From NCBI RefSeq assembly GCF_003363015.1, contig NZ_QRAP01000002.1:1-64000 (forward strand): 64,000 nucleotides of DNA, in the 5' to 3' direction. The stretch is from Enterobacillus tribolii (GTDB lineage: Bacteria > Pseudomonadota > Gammaproteobacteria > Enterobacterales > Enterobacteriaceae). The position numbers and the translations under genes are program-made. A model generated the notes under the pieces. It was given only the letters and a program-made list of their open reading frames with translations. It did not search any database and was not told the DNA's origin. How positions within the stretch are numbered: the stretch's first letter is position 1; each line of letters begins with the position of its first letter. Shown piece after piece: positions 1 through 8,935 of the stretch.

Positions 1-3000
1 GGCGCGCAGCTTATCGTGCTGTCGGCGCGGACGCCGGCGCATTTACGCACGCAGGCGGAACAGCTGCTGGCGTTTCTCTGTGAACATGAAGTTAATCTCG
101 CCGACCTGGCCTGGACGCTGCAAACCGGGCGTGAAGCGATGGGGTGCCGGCTGGCGTTGGTGGCGGATTCGCAGGCGGCGCTGATAGAACAACTGCAGGC
201 GCAGGTGAAGGCGGCAAACGACAGCCAGAAGAGCGGGGGTGAGCGTGTTGTCTTCGCCGACAAGCACGAGCGGGATGAGGCGATTCACCGGTGGATGGCG
301 GAAGGGAATCTGGTGATGCTGGCGCGCCAGTGGATGCAGGGCGAGGAGATCGACTGGCCGGCGTTGTGGCCGGAGGATAAGCCGCAGCGCCTGAGCCTGC
401 CTGTCTATCCATTCGCCAGGGAGCGCTGTTGGGTGCCGGGCGCCCCTGTTGTTCCGGATGAGGCCGCCGGGGAAACCGGGGCCCCGCTCACGCCAAATAA
501 CGCAGATGTGAGCCGCCTGACGGTACCACGGTATGAGCCGGTTTTCTTTTGTGAAGAGTGGCAGGTACAAGCGCATGAAGGTACTGCCTCACCTGCTCTC
601 CGGCACGTTTTGTGCCTGCCGGGCGATGGCGCTTCGCTTGCGGAGATAAAGCGCTTTTTTGCGGCCAAATCGGCAGCGATTAAGGTTTCATTTATCCTCA
701 GCGGCGATGAGACAACTGCGGCGGATGATGAGGGCGTGTACTACGCGGGTTCCGCGTCGGTTGAGGGCTACCTGAATGCGCTGCGGCGCCTTGCCGGGCG
801 GGAAGCCGATATTGACGCGCTTCTTGACCTGCGTTCTCTGGCCGGTGAGGGGCAGAACGATCTTTCCGGCATGTTCCGCCTGCTCAAGGCATTGAAGCTG
901 TGTGAAATACCGTGCCGCCGGTTACTGTGGGCCGGGCACTGCAGCGAGGATGTCGGGCAGGCTTATCTTGAGGCCCGTATCGGGCTGGTTCGATCGCTGA
1001 AGTTCAGTTTTCCTGACATGGCCGCTGCGGCCGTCAGTGAACGCAGCCGTCAACGGGCCGGCGTTTCTGTCTGGCTGAGCCGGTTGTGGGACGAACTGGC
1101 CGGTGAGCAGTTGTGCGATGTGATGTATCAGGAGGGCATCCGTCATACCGGCATGATTGCACCGATGACGCCGGACGTGCCGGAAGGGGCTGAGCCGCCG
1201 TTCCGCGACGGCGGAACGTACTGGATTACCGGGGGCTGCAACGGCATCGGTGCGATGACTGCGCGTTATCTGGCCGCTCACTACCGGGTAAATCTGATTC
1301 TGAGCGGGCGAAGCGCGCCGGACGCCGCCCGGCAGCGGTTGGTTGCGGAGCTGGAGGCGCTGGGCGCCTGTGCACTGTACGTTCAGGCGGATGTTACTGA
1401 CCGCGCCGGAATGGCAGAGGCATACGGCAAAGTGAAAGCGCGTTTTGATCGGGTTGACGGCGTTATTCATGCCGCGGGTTTGTCTGAACAGGCCGATATC
1501 TCAGGCACGACTGACGTGCAGTTCGGGCAAATCTTCGCAACGAAAGCCGTTGGCGTGCAGATCCTCGAAGAGGTATTGCGTGATGAACCTCTGCATGTGA
1601 CCTGCTATTTCGGTTCGCTGTCGGCGGCTATCGGTGATTTTGGCAGCGGCGCTTATGCGGCGGCAAACCGTTTCATGATGGCCTGGGCGCGGCTGCGTCA
1701 GGCCGCGCAACCGCATAAACGGATTATCACACTCGGTTGGCCGCTTTGGTACGACGGCGGTATGAACGATTTGTATGCCGGATTCATTGAGCAATATCTG
1801 CTGAGCAGTGGTCAGGGGGCGCTGGAGACGGATGACGGGATGCGGCTGCTGGAGACACTGCTGAGGATGGACAACCGGACGCAGCCGCTGATCATGCTGG
1901 GGGAGGCGGCGCGTATGGCGCAGTTGCTGCAGCAGTCGCTGATGCGCCGGGCGGTGAAAGCGCGGCCGGCGGGCGATATCCCGCCCTTGCCGGAGCAAAA
2001 CGCCGGCCGGGGGTATCATCCGGAGATGGCGGGGTTGAGCCTGCGCGAATGTATTGCCTGGGATCTGAAGGAACAGGTGCATCTGCTGCTGGGGATTCGG
2101 CGTGAGGAGCTGGACCTGGACGCGAATTTGGCGGAGTACGGGTTTGACTCCATCCGGTTGGTGGAGATAACGCAGAAAGTTAATGATTATTATGGCTTTT
2201 CCTTGCCTCCCTCCGTCTTTTTCAACTATCCCACGATGGGACGTCTGGCTGATTATCTGGAGGAGGAACACCGGACGCTGATGATGGCGTTTTATCAGGC
2301 GCCTGATGTGCTGATGGCCGCGCCGGACGGGGGGCCGGCGGCTGCGTTTTCCGCCACTGAAGAGGCGCCGGGCGAGGCGTTGTCGCCAGCTGGCGCGGAC
2401 GGGGTGGACGATCCGATCGCCATTATCGGAATCAGCGGTCGTTTTCCGCAGGCGCGTGACGCCGGGGAACTGTGGGAGATTCTGGCGCAGGGGCGCTGCG
2501 TGGTTCAGCCTTATCCGGCGGAACGATTGCCTGCGGACGGAAAATGGGACGATGCGGCGAAGTACCTGATGGGGTCGATGCCCGGTGTTGATGAATTCGA
2601 TCCGCTGTTTTTTGAAATTTCACCGCGTGAGGCGGAGATCATGGATCCGCGCCAGCGCTTGCTGTTACAGGAGGCCTGGCGGGCGCTGGAGGATGCCGGT
2701 TACGGCGCGGCACAACTGAAGCGGCATAACGTCGGTATGTTCGTCGGCGTTGAGCAGGGGGACTATGCCCAGTTGTTCAGTGAAATGCCGGACGTTGGCG
2801 CGCTGACGGCCGGGCATAACGGCATTTTGGCCTCACGCCTGGCCTATATGCTGGATCTGCATGGCCCGACGATGGCGATTAACACCGCCTGTTCTTCCGG
2901 CCTGGTGGCTTTTCATCAGGCCTGCCAGAGCCTGCGCACGCGGGAGTGCGATACGGTGATTGCGGCGGGCGTCAGCCTGATGGCGACGCCGATGGCGATT

Positions 3001-6000
3001 GGCCTGATGGCGATGTCCGGGATGTCGTCGCCTGACGGCGTTTGTTATGCCTTTGATCGGCGTGCCAACGGCATGGTGCCCGGCGAGGCCTGCGTGGCGC
3101 TGGTGCTTAAGCGCTTGTCGCAGGCCAGGGCGGACGGCGATCCGATTCATGCGGTGATTGCCGGCAGCGGCATTAACTATGACGGTAAAACCCAGGGAAT
3201 TACGGCGCCGAGCGGAACGGCGCAGGTGCGGCTGTTGCAGGATATTTACCGGCGTTATCGCATCGCGCCGGAGCGGTTCGATTATATCGTGACTCACGGC
3301 ACCGGGACCCCGCTGGGTGATCCGATAGAAATCAATGCGCTGAATGATGTGTTCAAGCCTTACGCTGCGCAGCGGGAGTTTTGCGCGCTGACATCAAGCA
3401 AACCCAATGTAGGCCATTCGCTGGCAGCCTCCGGGCTGGTCAGCCTGGTCGCGCTGGTACAGGCGCTGCGTCATGAAACCATTCCGGCGAGCCTGAACTG
3501 TGAACAGGAAAACCAATATATAGATTGGCAAAACAGCCCGTTTTACGTCAATAAACAAGCGCGGCCGTGGCCGGTTAAGGCCGGTTCGGTAAGGCAGGGG
3601 GCGGTCAGCGCCTTCGGCATGAGTGGCACCAATGCGCATGTCGTGGTGCTGGGCGCGGAAGCCGCCGCCGTTGAAACCACGCCGGTTGCGTCGCCGCTGC
3701 CGTATCACCTGCTGGTACTCTCCGCTAAAACGGAAGATGCGCTGCGGCAGTCTATCGGGCAACTGAGTGCGCTGCTGGAAGCGAAAACGTGGGGGGCCGG
3801 GGAGCTGCAGGCGATGAGCCACACCCTGCTCAACGGACGCCATCATTTTGCCTGCCGTTGTGCGCTGGTGGCGCAGGATGGCGCCGGAGCCCGCGCGATG
3901 CTGAAGCTGGCGTTGCAGGGGGAAGACCATGCAAATCTGTTCAGCGGCACGACGAAACGTGATTTCCGGGCGCAGAAGTCACTGCAAAATCACGGGGAAA
4001 CGTTGCTGGCCGGGCTCCGCGCGGGGCAGGTGCCGGGCGACGTACGCGAAGCATTGCTGACGCTGGCGGATATGTATTGTCAGGGCTACGTTCTGCCGTG
4101 GCAGGACATGTTCGGCCCGCAGCCGCCGCGCCGGCTTCATCTGCCCGTCTATCCTTTTTCCCGGGGGCGTTACTGGGTTAACGGGGCGGGGCCGCAGGGC
4201 GTGCAGGCCAGGCCGCCCGCGCCCGCACCGGACGCCGTTACAACGGTGAAGGCGGTGTTGCCGCCCGCGGCCATTCCTCCGGTGGCGCTGACGCCGGCTC
4301 AGGTGCCGGAGCAGGCGTTGCCCGTCGGCAGCGATGATGCGATCGCCTTTGAACGTCACCTTACCCTTTTGGCCTGGGCGCAGATAGGGAACCTGGGATG
4401 GCTGGCGGATGAAACGAAGGTCACGCCTGCCTTCAGGCGCTGGTATCTGGCAACGCTGGCGATGCTGAAGGAACGGGGGATCGACACCACAACCGCTGCG
4501 CCGGACTGGCAGGCCCAGTGGGATCAATGGATGGCGCAGCGTGAGGCGCTGGAGGCCAACCCGGTGCTGACGGCGCAGGTCAGGCTAATGGGGCCTTTGC
4601 TGCAGTCTCTCGCTGAGATTTTGCGTGGTGAGAAGCAAGCCGTCGAGGTGCTGTTTGCTAAAGACCAGATGGCGCTGCTTGAAAATGTTTACCGCAATAA
4701 TCCCGTCGCCGACAGGTTCAACGGCGTGCTGGCGGAGCGGCTTGAAAACTACATTCAGGCCCGCCTGGCACAGGATCCGCAGGCCAGATTGCGGATACTT
4801 GAGGTTGGTGCGGGGACGGGCGGGACCAGCGCGTTGATTTTTGATCGGCTTGCTCCTGTGGCCGGGAATATCAGTGAGTATACCTATACCGATATCTCCG
4901 ATTTTTTCCTCCATTACGGGCAGAAAAATTATCTGACCAAGGCGCCGTACCTGCGTACCCATAAGCTGAATATCGAAGAGTCTCCCGGGGAGCAGGGGGT
5001 TGTACCGGAGAGTTACGATGTCGTCATTGCCGCCAATGTGTTGCATGCCACCCGGGATATCCGGCGCTCCCTGAACCATACCCGGCAGTTACTGAAACCC
5101 AACGGGTTGCTGCTGTTGAATGAAATCTCCGGCTCCAGCATGTTCACGCACCTGAGCTTCGCGTTGCTCGAGGGTTGGTGGTTATTTGAGGACGAGGCGC
5201 TGCGCTTGCCTGGAACGCCCGCTGTGGCGCCGGCTGTCTGGCAGCAGATCCTGCAGGAAGACGGGTGGCGTTCGGTGGCGTTCCCCGCTGCGGCGATCCA
5301 CGCCTGGGGGCAGCAGATTGTGCTGGCTTTCAGGGAGGGCAATACGGCGCCGGAGTGCGCGACAGAACCGCGTGATGCACGTGTCAGGAAGATTGCTCTG
5401 GAACTGGCGGAGATGGTGGCCGAACAACTCAAACTGCCGGTCGAAAGTTTAGATTTTGATGCTCCGCTGAGTGAGTTTGGCGTGAACTCGCTGATTTTGA
5501 TGTCGTTCAGCGAAAAGCTAAATACCCGTTTCGGGCTGGCGCTGACGCCGGCCGTGTTCTTTGAAACACCGAACCTGGGGGCGTTGGCGGCTTATCTGGC
5601 TGATGCAGGCGCCGATCTTCCCGCCGGCGCTCCCCCGGAACAGCCCGTTATTGATGAGGCTCCGGCACCGGCCGATGTCCGCTCAGCACCGGCATTCAGT
5701 GCTGGTGATGAGCCGGTGGCGATTATCGGCATCAGCGCGCACTTCCCGCAGGCACCGGATATCGGTGTGCTATGGCAAAAGCTGAAAACGGGCGAAAGCT
5801 GTATTGAGGAGATACCGCCGGAGCGCTGGCCGCTGGAAGGATTCTATATTCCCGATCGCCAGGAAGCGATCGGTCAGGGGGGAAGCTACAACAAGTGGGG
5901 TGGTTTTGTCCGTGAGGATGAGATTGACGCTTCGCTCAGCGGCGCGCAAACACGGCAATTGTTCCCGGCTCAGGCGCTGTTTGTTGAGGCCGTGCAGAAC

Positions 6001-7449
6001 GCGCTTGAGTACGCTGGCTATGATGCCGGGACACTGGCGCAGCGCAGCGGAGCGCCGGTCGGGATGTTCGTTGGCGAGGCCAGTGCTGCCGGAGATCCGC
6101 AAATGCTGGATTCTCCGGCAGCCGTCGCGGCGATGTCCTGCATCGCTTCAGGCCTGTTCGGCTTCACCGGCCCGAGCATGTCGGTAAATACGCACAGCGC
6201 CTCTTCCCTGACCGCCGTGCATTTGGCTTGCCAGAGCCTGATGCGCGGAGAGTGCGGAACGGCCATTGCCGGCGGCGTCTCCTGGTTTGATGAGACGACC
6301 TGGCGGCTACTGTGCCGTTTTAACCTGATGGGCGGGCACCCGGACAGCCGTAGCTTCGCCGCAGAGCGTGACGGCATGTTGTTTGCCGACGGCGCGGGCG
6401 CGGTGGTGCTGAAGCCGCTGTCGGCGGCGCTGCGTGACGGCGATAACGTGATTGCCCTGATTCGTTCGACCGTGTCCGGCTTTGTTGAACCGCTGGGCGA
6501 GCAAGGGAATCCGGTGAATAACCTGGCGGAGCTGATACGCGAAAATTTCCGCCGTGCAGCCGTTGATCCGCGCACTATCGGATACGTTGATGCCGCCGCC
6601 GCCGGGTTGCCGGCGGGAGACGCGCTGGAGTTTGCCGCGATGAACCGGGCTTTCGCTACCTTTACCTCAGCGCGCCAGTTCTGCGCTCTGGGAACGGTGC
6701 AGTCCAATATCGGCCATGCCGGCGCGGCTTCGGGTATTTCTCAGTTGGCGAAGGTTGTCCTGCAATTACAACACGGGCAACTGACCCCCGGTTTTTGCCA
6801 GGGCGTCACGCTGGATAAATCGATAAATCTGCCACAGTCCCCCTTCTGGACCCCCACAACGCTGACGCCGTGGGAAGCGGGGGAAACGCCGCGGCGCGCC
6901 ATGATCAATTCGCAGGGATTCGGCGGTTTTTATGCCGGCGCAATCATTGAGGGGGTTACTCCCCCTCAGGACGACGCCGATCCGGGAGCGCAGCGCGCGC
7001 AACTCATCGTACTTTCTGCTGATGACGAAGCGGGTTTGTCCGCCGCGTTACACAGACTACGGCGTTTTATTGCCGGACGCGGTCGTTTGCGCCTGGCAGA
7101 CGTGGCGTACACCCTGCAAACCGGCCGGGTGGCCGGACGCCATCGGTGGGCGGCGGTGACGGATGACCCGGCGACGCTTGCCGGGCTTCTGCGCCGTTAT
7201 TTGGACGAGCGCGAAGTGGCGGACGGCGTGATGACCGGCGTGGCCGGGCCGGACGGGGAGTTATTCGATGGCCTGCTGGATGACGGCGCACGGCAGATGA
7301 TATTGCAGCGCTACATTGCGGATGGCGATCTCAACAGGCTTGCCGGATGGTGGGTAAAGGGCGCTGAAATTGATTGGCACGCACTGCACGCCGGGAGCGA
7401 TGTGCGTCGCATCCGGCTGCCGTCCGGGCCGCGCGATAAGGAAGCATGA
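1..7449 (+). CDS. Trans-AT polyketide synthase, 3' part (KS linker-KR-ACP-KS-MT-ACP-KS0)
   Basis: The reading frame is open from base 1, so the protein starts upstream; 2482 residues are visible. Domains in order: a post-KS linker (about 1-150); a ketoreductase with a TGGxxGIG NADPH motif near 410; an ACP with DSI, Ser717; a complete KS (Cys964 in NTACSS, His1099 in HGTGT, His1139 in NVGH); a C-methyltransferase with a GAGTGG SAM loop near 1602; an ACP with NSL, Ser1830; and a final KS from about 1903. There is no AT domain, so extender units must come from the free AT proteins downstream. The last KS has Ser2066 where the nucleophilic Cys belongs and AAAAG in place of HGTGT, so it should not condense (a KS0). 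No thioesterase follows it. The modules shown would add one reduced and one methylated unit. Product unknown; assembly-line role is clear from the domains. Confidence 0.95.
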   Translation, partial: GAQLIVLSARTPAHLRTQAEQLLAFLCEHEVNLADLAWTLQTGREAMGCRLALVADSQAALIEQLQAQVKAANDSQKSGGERVVFADKHERDEAIHRWMAEGNLVMLARQWMQGEEIDWPALWPEDKPQRLSLPVYPFARERCWVPGAPVVPDEAAGETGAPLTPNNADVSRLTVPRYEPVFFCEEWQVQAHEGTASPALRHVLCLPGDGASLAEIKRFFAAKSAAIKVSFILSGDETTAADDEGVYYAGSASVEGYLNALRRLAGREADIDALLDLRSLAGEGQNDLSGMFRLLKALKLCEIPCRRLLWAGHCSEDVGQAYLEARIGLVRSLKFSFPDMAAAAVSERSRQRAGVSVWLSRLWDELAGEQLCDVMYQEGIRHTGMIAPMTPDVPEGAEPPFRDGGTYWITGGCNGIGAMTARYLAAHYRVNLILSGRSAPDAARQRLVAELEALGACALYVQADVTDRAGMAEAYGKVKARFDRVDGVIHAAGLSEQADISGTTDVQFGQIFATKAVGVQILEEVLRDEPLHVTCYFGSLSAAIGDFGSGAYAAANRFMMAWARLRQAAQPHKRIITLGWPLWYDGGMNDLYAGFIEQYLLSSGQGALETDDGMRLLETLLRMDNRTQPLIMLGEAARMAQLLQQSLMRRAVKARPAGDIPPLPEQNAGRGYHPEMAGLSLRECIAWDLKEQVHLLLGIRREELDLDANLAEYGFDSIRLVEITQKVNDYYGFSLPPSVFFNYPTMGRLADYLEEEHRTLMMAFYQAPDVLMAAPDGGPAAAFSATEEAPGEALSPAGADGVDDPIAIIGISGRFPQARDAGELWEILAQGRCVVQPYPAERLPADGKWDDAAKYLMGSMPGVDEFDPLFFEISPREAEIMDPRQRLLLQEAWRALEDAGYGAAQLKRHNVGMFVGVEQGDYAQLFSEMPDVGALTAGHNGILASRLAYMLDLHGPTMAINTACSSGLVAFHQACQSLRTRECDTVIAAGVSLMATPMAIGLMAMSGMSSPDGVCYAFDRRANGMVPGEACVALVLKRLSQARADGDPIHAVIAGSGINYDGKTQGITAPSGTAQVRLLQDIYRRYRIAPERFDYIVTHGTGTPLGDPIEINALNDVFKPYAAQREFCALTSSKPNVGHSLAASGLVSLVALVQALRHETIPASLNCEQENQYIDWQNSPFYVNKQARPWPVKAGSVRQGAVSAFGMSGTNAHVVVLGAEAAAVETTPVASPLPYHLLVLSAKTEDALRQSIGQLSALLEAKTWGAGELQAMSHTLLNGRHHFACRCALVAQDGAGARAMLKLALQGEDHANLFSGTTKRDFRAQKSLQNHGETLLAGLRAGQVPGDVREALLTLADMYCQGYVLPWQDMFGPQPPRRLHLPVYPFSRGRYWVNGAGPQGVQARPPAPAPDAVTTVKAVLPPAAIPPVALTPAQVPEQALPVGSDDAIAFERHLTLLAWAQIGNLGWLADETKVTPAFRRWYLATLAMLKERGIDTTTAAPDWQAQWDQWMAQREALEANPVLTAQVRLMGPLLQSLAEILRGEKQAVEVLFAKDQMALLENVYRNNPVADRFNGVLAERLENYIQARLAQDPQARLRILEVGAGTGGTSALIFDRLAPVAGNISEYTYTDISDFFLHYGQKNYLTKAPYLRTHKLNIEESPGEQGVVPESYDVVIAANVLHATRDIRRSLNHTRQLLKPNGLLLLNEISGSSMFTHLSFALLEGWWLFEDEALRLPGTPAVAPAVWQQILQEDGWRSVAFPAAAIHAWGQQIVLAFREGNTAPECATEPRDARVRKIALELAEMVAEQLKLPVESLDFDAPLSEFGVNSLILMSFSEKLNTRFGLALTPAVFFETPNLGALAAYLADAGADLPAGAPPEQPVIDEAPAPADVRSAPAFSAGDEPVAIIGISAHFPQAPDIGVLWQKLKTGESCIEEIPPERWPLEGFYIPDRQEAIGQGGSYNKWGGFVREDEIDASLSGAQTRQLFPAQALFVEAVQNALEYAGYDAGTLAQRSGAPVGMFVGEASAAGDPQMLDSPAAVAAMSCIASGLFGFTGPSMSVNTHSASSLTAVHLACQSLMRGECGTAIAGGVSWFDETTWRLLCRFNLMGGHPDSRSFAAERDGMLFADGAGAVVLKPLSAALRDGDNVIALIRSTVSGFVEPLGEQGNPVNNLAELIRENFRRAAVDPRTIGYVDAAAAGLPAGDALEFAAMNRAFATFTSARQFCALGTVQSNIGHAGAASGISQLAKVVLQLQHGQLTPGFCQGVTLDKSINLPQSPFWTPTTLTPWEAGETPRRAMINSQGFGGFYAGAIIEGVTPPQDDADPGAQRAQLIVLSADDEAGLSAALHRLRRFIAGRGRLRLADVAYTLQTGRVAGRHRWAAVTDDPATLAGLLRRYLDEREVADGVMTGVAGPDGELFDGLLDDGARQMILQRYIADGDLNRLAGWWVKGAEIDWHALHAGSDVRRIRLPSGPRDKEA

Positions 7450-7895
7450 TGAAAACGTTGATAGGAAGTTGGCGGCTTGAGTCCGTGGAGTATCTGGTTA
7501 ACGGCAAGCGTCTTTACCCGCTCGGCGAACGCCCGGTCGGGCGGCTGGTGTACGGCGAGAACGGGTATATGTCCGCCATTTTGATGCGTTCGGGAAGAAA
7601 GCGTATCGGCTTTCCGTCGGACGCGTTTTACGTCAGAGGAGCGCTGTTTGCCAAATGCCGGGGGCTGCTGCGCTATATGCGGGCTTCAATGCAGGGAACG
7701 AGTTATTCGGGGCGCTATACGTGCGAAGGAAATGAGGTGACGCATCATATCGATATCGCGTCGTATCCCGATCTGGAAGGCGAGGAGCGGGTACGGGTCA
7801 TTGATGTTGATGGCGACCGCCTGACCATTGAGATGCAAGACATTGCGGAGTGTCACGGACGCCTGGTTTGGCTGCGTGAAATGCCTGTGAAATAA
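7446..7895 (+). CDS. Lipocalin-like domain protein
   Basis: A 149-residue protein whose start overlaps the PKS stop codon (ATGATG), so it is almost certainly translationally coupled. It opens with a GSWRLESVEY segment and has alternating beta-strand-like stretches, a pattern I associate with the lipocalin-like family found beside some polyketide genes (small beta-barrels that bind or cyclise hydrophobic molecules). No signal peptide or membrane segment is visible, so it should be cytoplasmic. The position between PKS and AT genes suggests it acts on the polyketide or its intermediates, but no catalytic residue can be named. Family assignment moderate, function inferred only. Confidence 0.6.
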   Translation: MMKTLIGSWRLESVEYLVNGKRLYPLGERPVGRLVYGENGYMSAILMRSGRKRIGFPSDAFYVRGALFAKCRGLLRYMRASMQGTSYSGRYTCEGNEVTHHIDIASYPDLEGEERVRVIDVDGDRLTIEMQDIAECHGRLVWLREMPVK

Positions 7896-7945
7896 CGTAG
7901 GGCTGCGTTCAGGCGGCGCTGCCGGCTGAACAGGAATAAGGATAA

Positions 7946-8914
7946 ATGTTAATGGATAATCAACCTGTTAAAACCATTTTTATGTATACCGGGCAAGGCT
8001 CCCAGTATTACCACATGGGGGCAGGGCTGTATGCCACCAATCCCGTGTTTCGCCAACGCATGGACAAGCTTAATCATATGGCGACAGATCTGTTCGGATT
8101 TTCGCCGCTTGCGGGGCTTTATGCCCCCGAACGCCTGAAAAGCACGCCCTTTGAAGACACGGTGCTCTCCAGCCTGACGATTTTCATGCTGGAGCGGGCC
8201 ATAACCGACACGCTGATTCATTACGATTGCCGGCCGGATGGTGTGCTGAGCCTGAGCATGGGGGCATTCGCGGCATTGTGCGCCAGCGGCGTTTCTGATG
8301 ATGAAACGATGCTGGTCGCGTTGCATCGGCAGGCTCAGGCAATGGAGCGCTGCTGCGCCGGGGGCATTATGGTGGCGGTGTTGGCTCCCGTCACTCTTTG
8401 GCAAGAAGAGGATACGCTCCGGCTTAACAGTGAAATTGCGGCCATTAACGGTGAGTCGCATTTTGTGTTGTCGCTCCCGCGTAGCGCCCTGGCGCAGGTT
8501 GAGGCGCGGCTGACGATACGTAAAGCGCCTTTCCAGCGTATGCCCGTGTCGCGTGCTTATCATTCCCGCTGGATCGAACCCGCATGCCAGGAGGTGCTCA
8601 ATGCCTTCGGCGACGTGGCGTTTCGTCGTGCAAAAATGCCGGTTAGCCTATGCCTGGCTGCGCCGGTGAGCGGTGACATTTCGCCGCAGATAATGTGGAA
8701 CATCGCCCGTGGGCCGATTTGCCTGCGTGATGCCGTGCAGCGCCTGGAGCGGGAAGGGGGCTACCGCTACCTCGATGCCGGCCCTTCGGGAACGGCAGCC
8801 ACCCTGCTGAAGTATATGTTGCCTGCGGCCCGTCAATCTGCGGTGCGAAGCCTTCTCAGCCCGTTAAAACAGGACGAGCGGGTGCTCGACGAACTGTTAA
8901 TCACGGCGGCCTGA
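7946..8914 (+). CDS. Trans-acting acyltransferase-like protein, probable acyl hydrolase
   Basis: A 322-residue protein of the malonyl-CoA:ACP transacylase fold (TGQGSQ near the N-terminus). The nucleophile elbow reads LSLSMG (Ser104) instead of the usual GHSLG, and the catalytic His206 lies in YHS. Trans-AT systems often encode two AT-like proteins: one loads malonyl units, the other (PedC type) removes stalled acyl groups from carrier proteins. The divergent elbow, and the canonical AT encoded next door, favour the editing role here. The start at 7946 has AAGGA placed well upstream. It could instead be a loader with unusual specificity. Confidence 0.75.
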   Translation: MLMDNQPVKTIFMYTGQGSQYYHMGAGLYATNPVFRQRMDKLNHMATDLFGFSPLAGLYAPERLKSTPFEDTVLSSLTIFMLERAITDTLIHYDCRPDGVLSLSMGAFAALCASGVSDDETMLVALHRQAQAMERCCAGGIMVAVLAPVTLWQEEDTLRLNSEIAAINGESHFVLSLPRSALAQVEARLTIRKAPFQRMPVSRAYHSRWIEPACQEVLNAFGDVAFRRAKMPVSLCLAAPVSGDISPQIMWNIARGPICLRDAVQRLEREGGYRYLDAGPSGTAATLLKYMLPAARQSAVRSLLSPLKQDERVLDELLITAA

Positions 8915-8935
8915 TTACCCTGCTTAAAGGAATAA

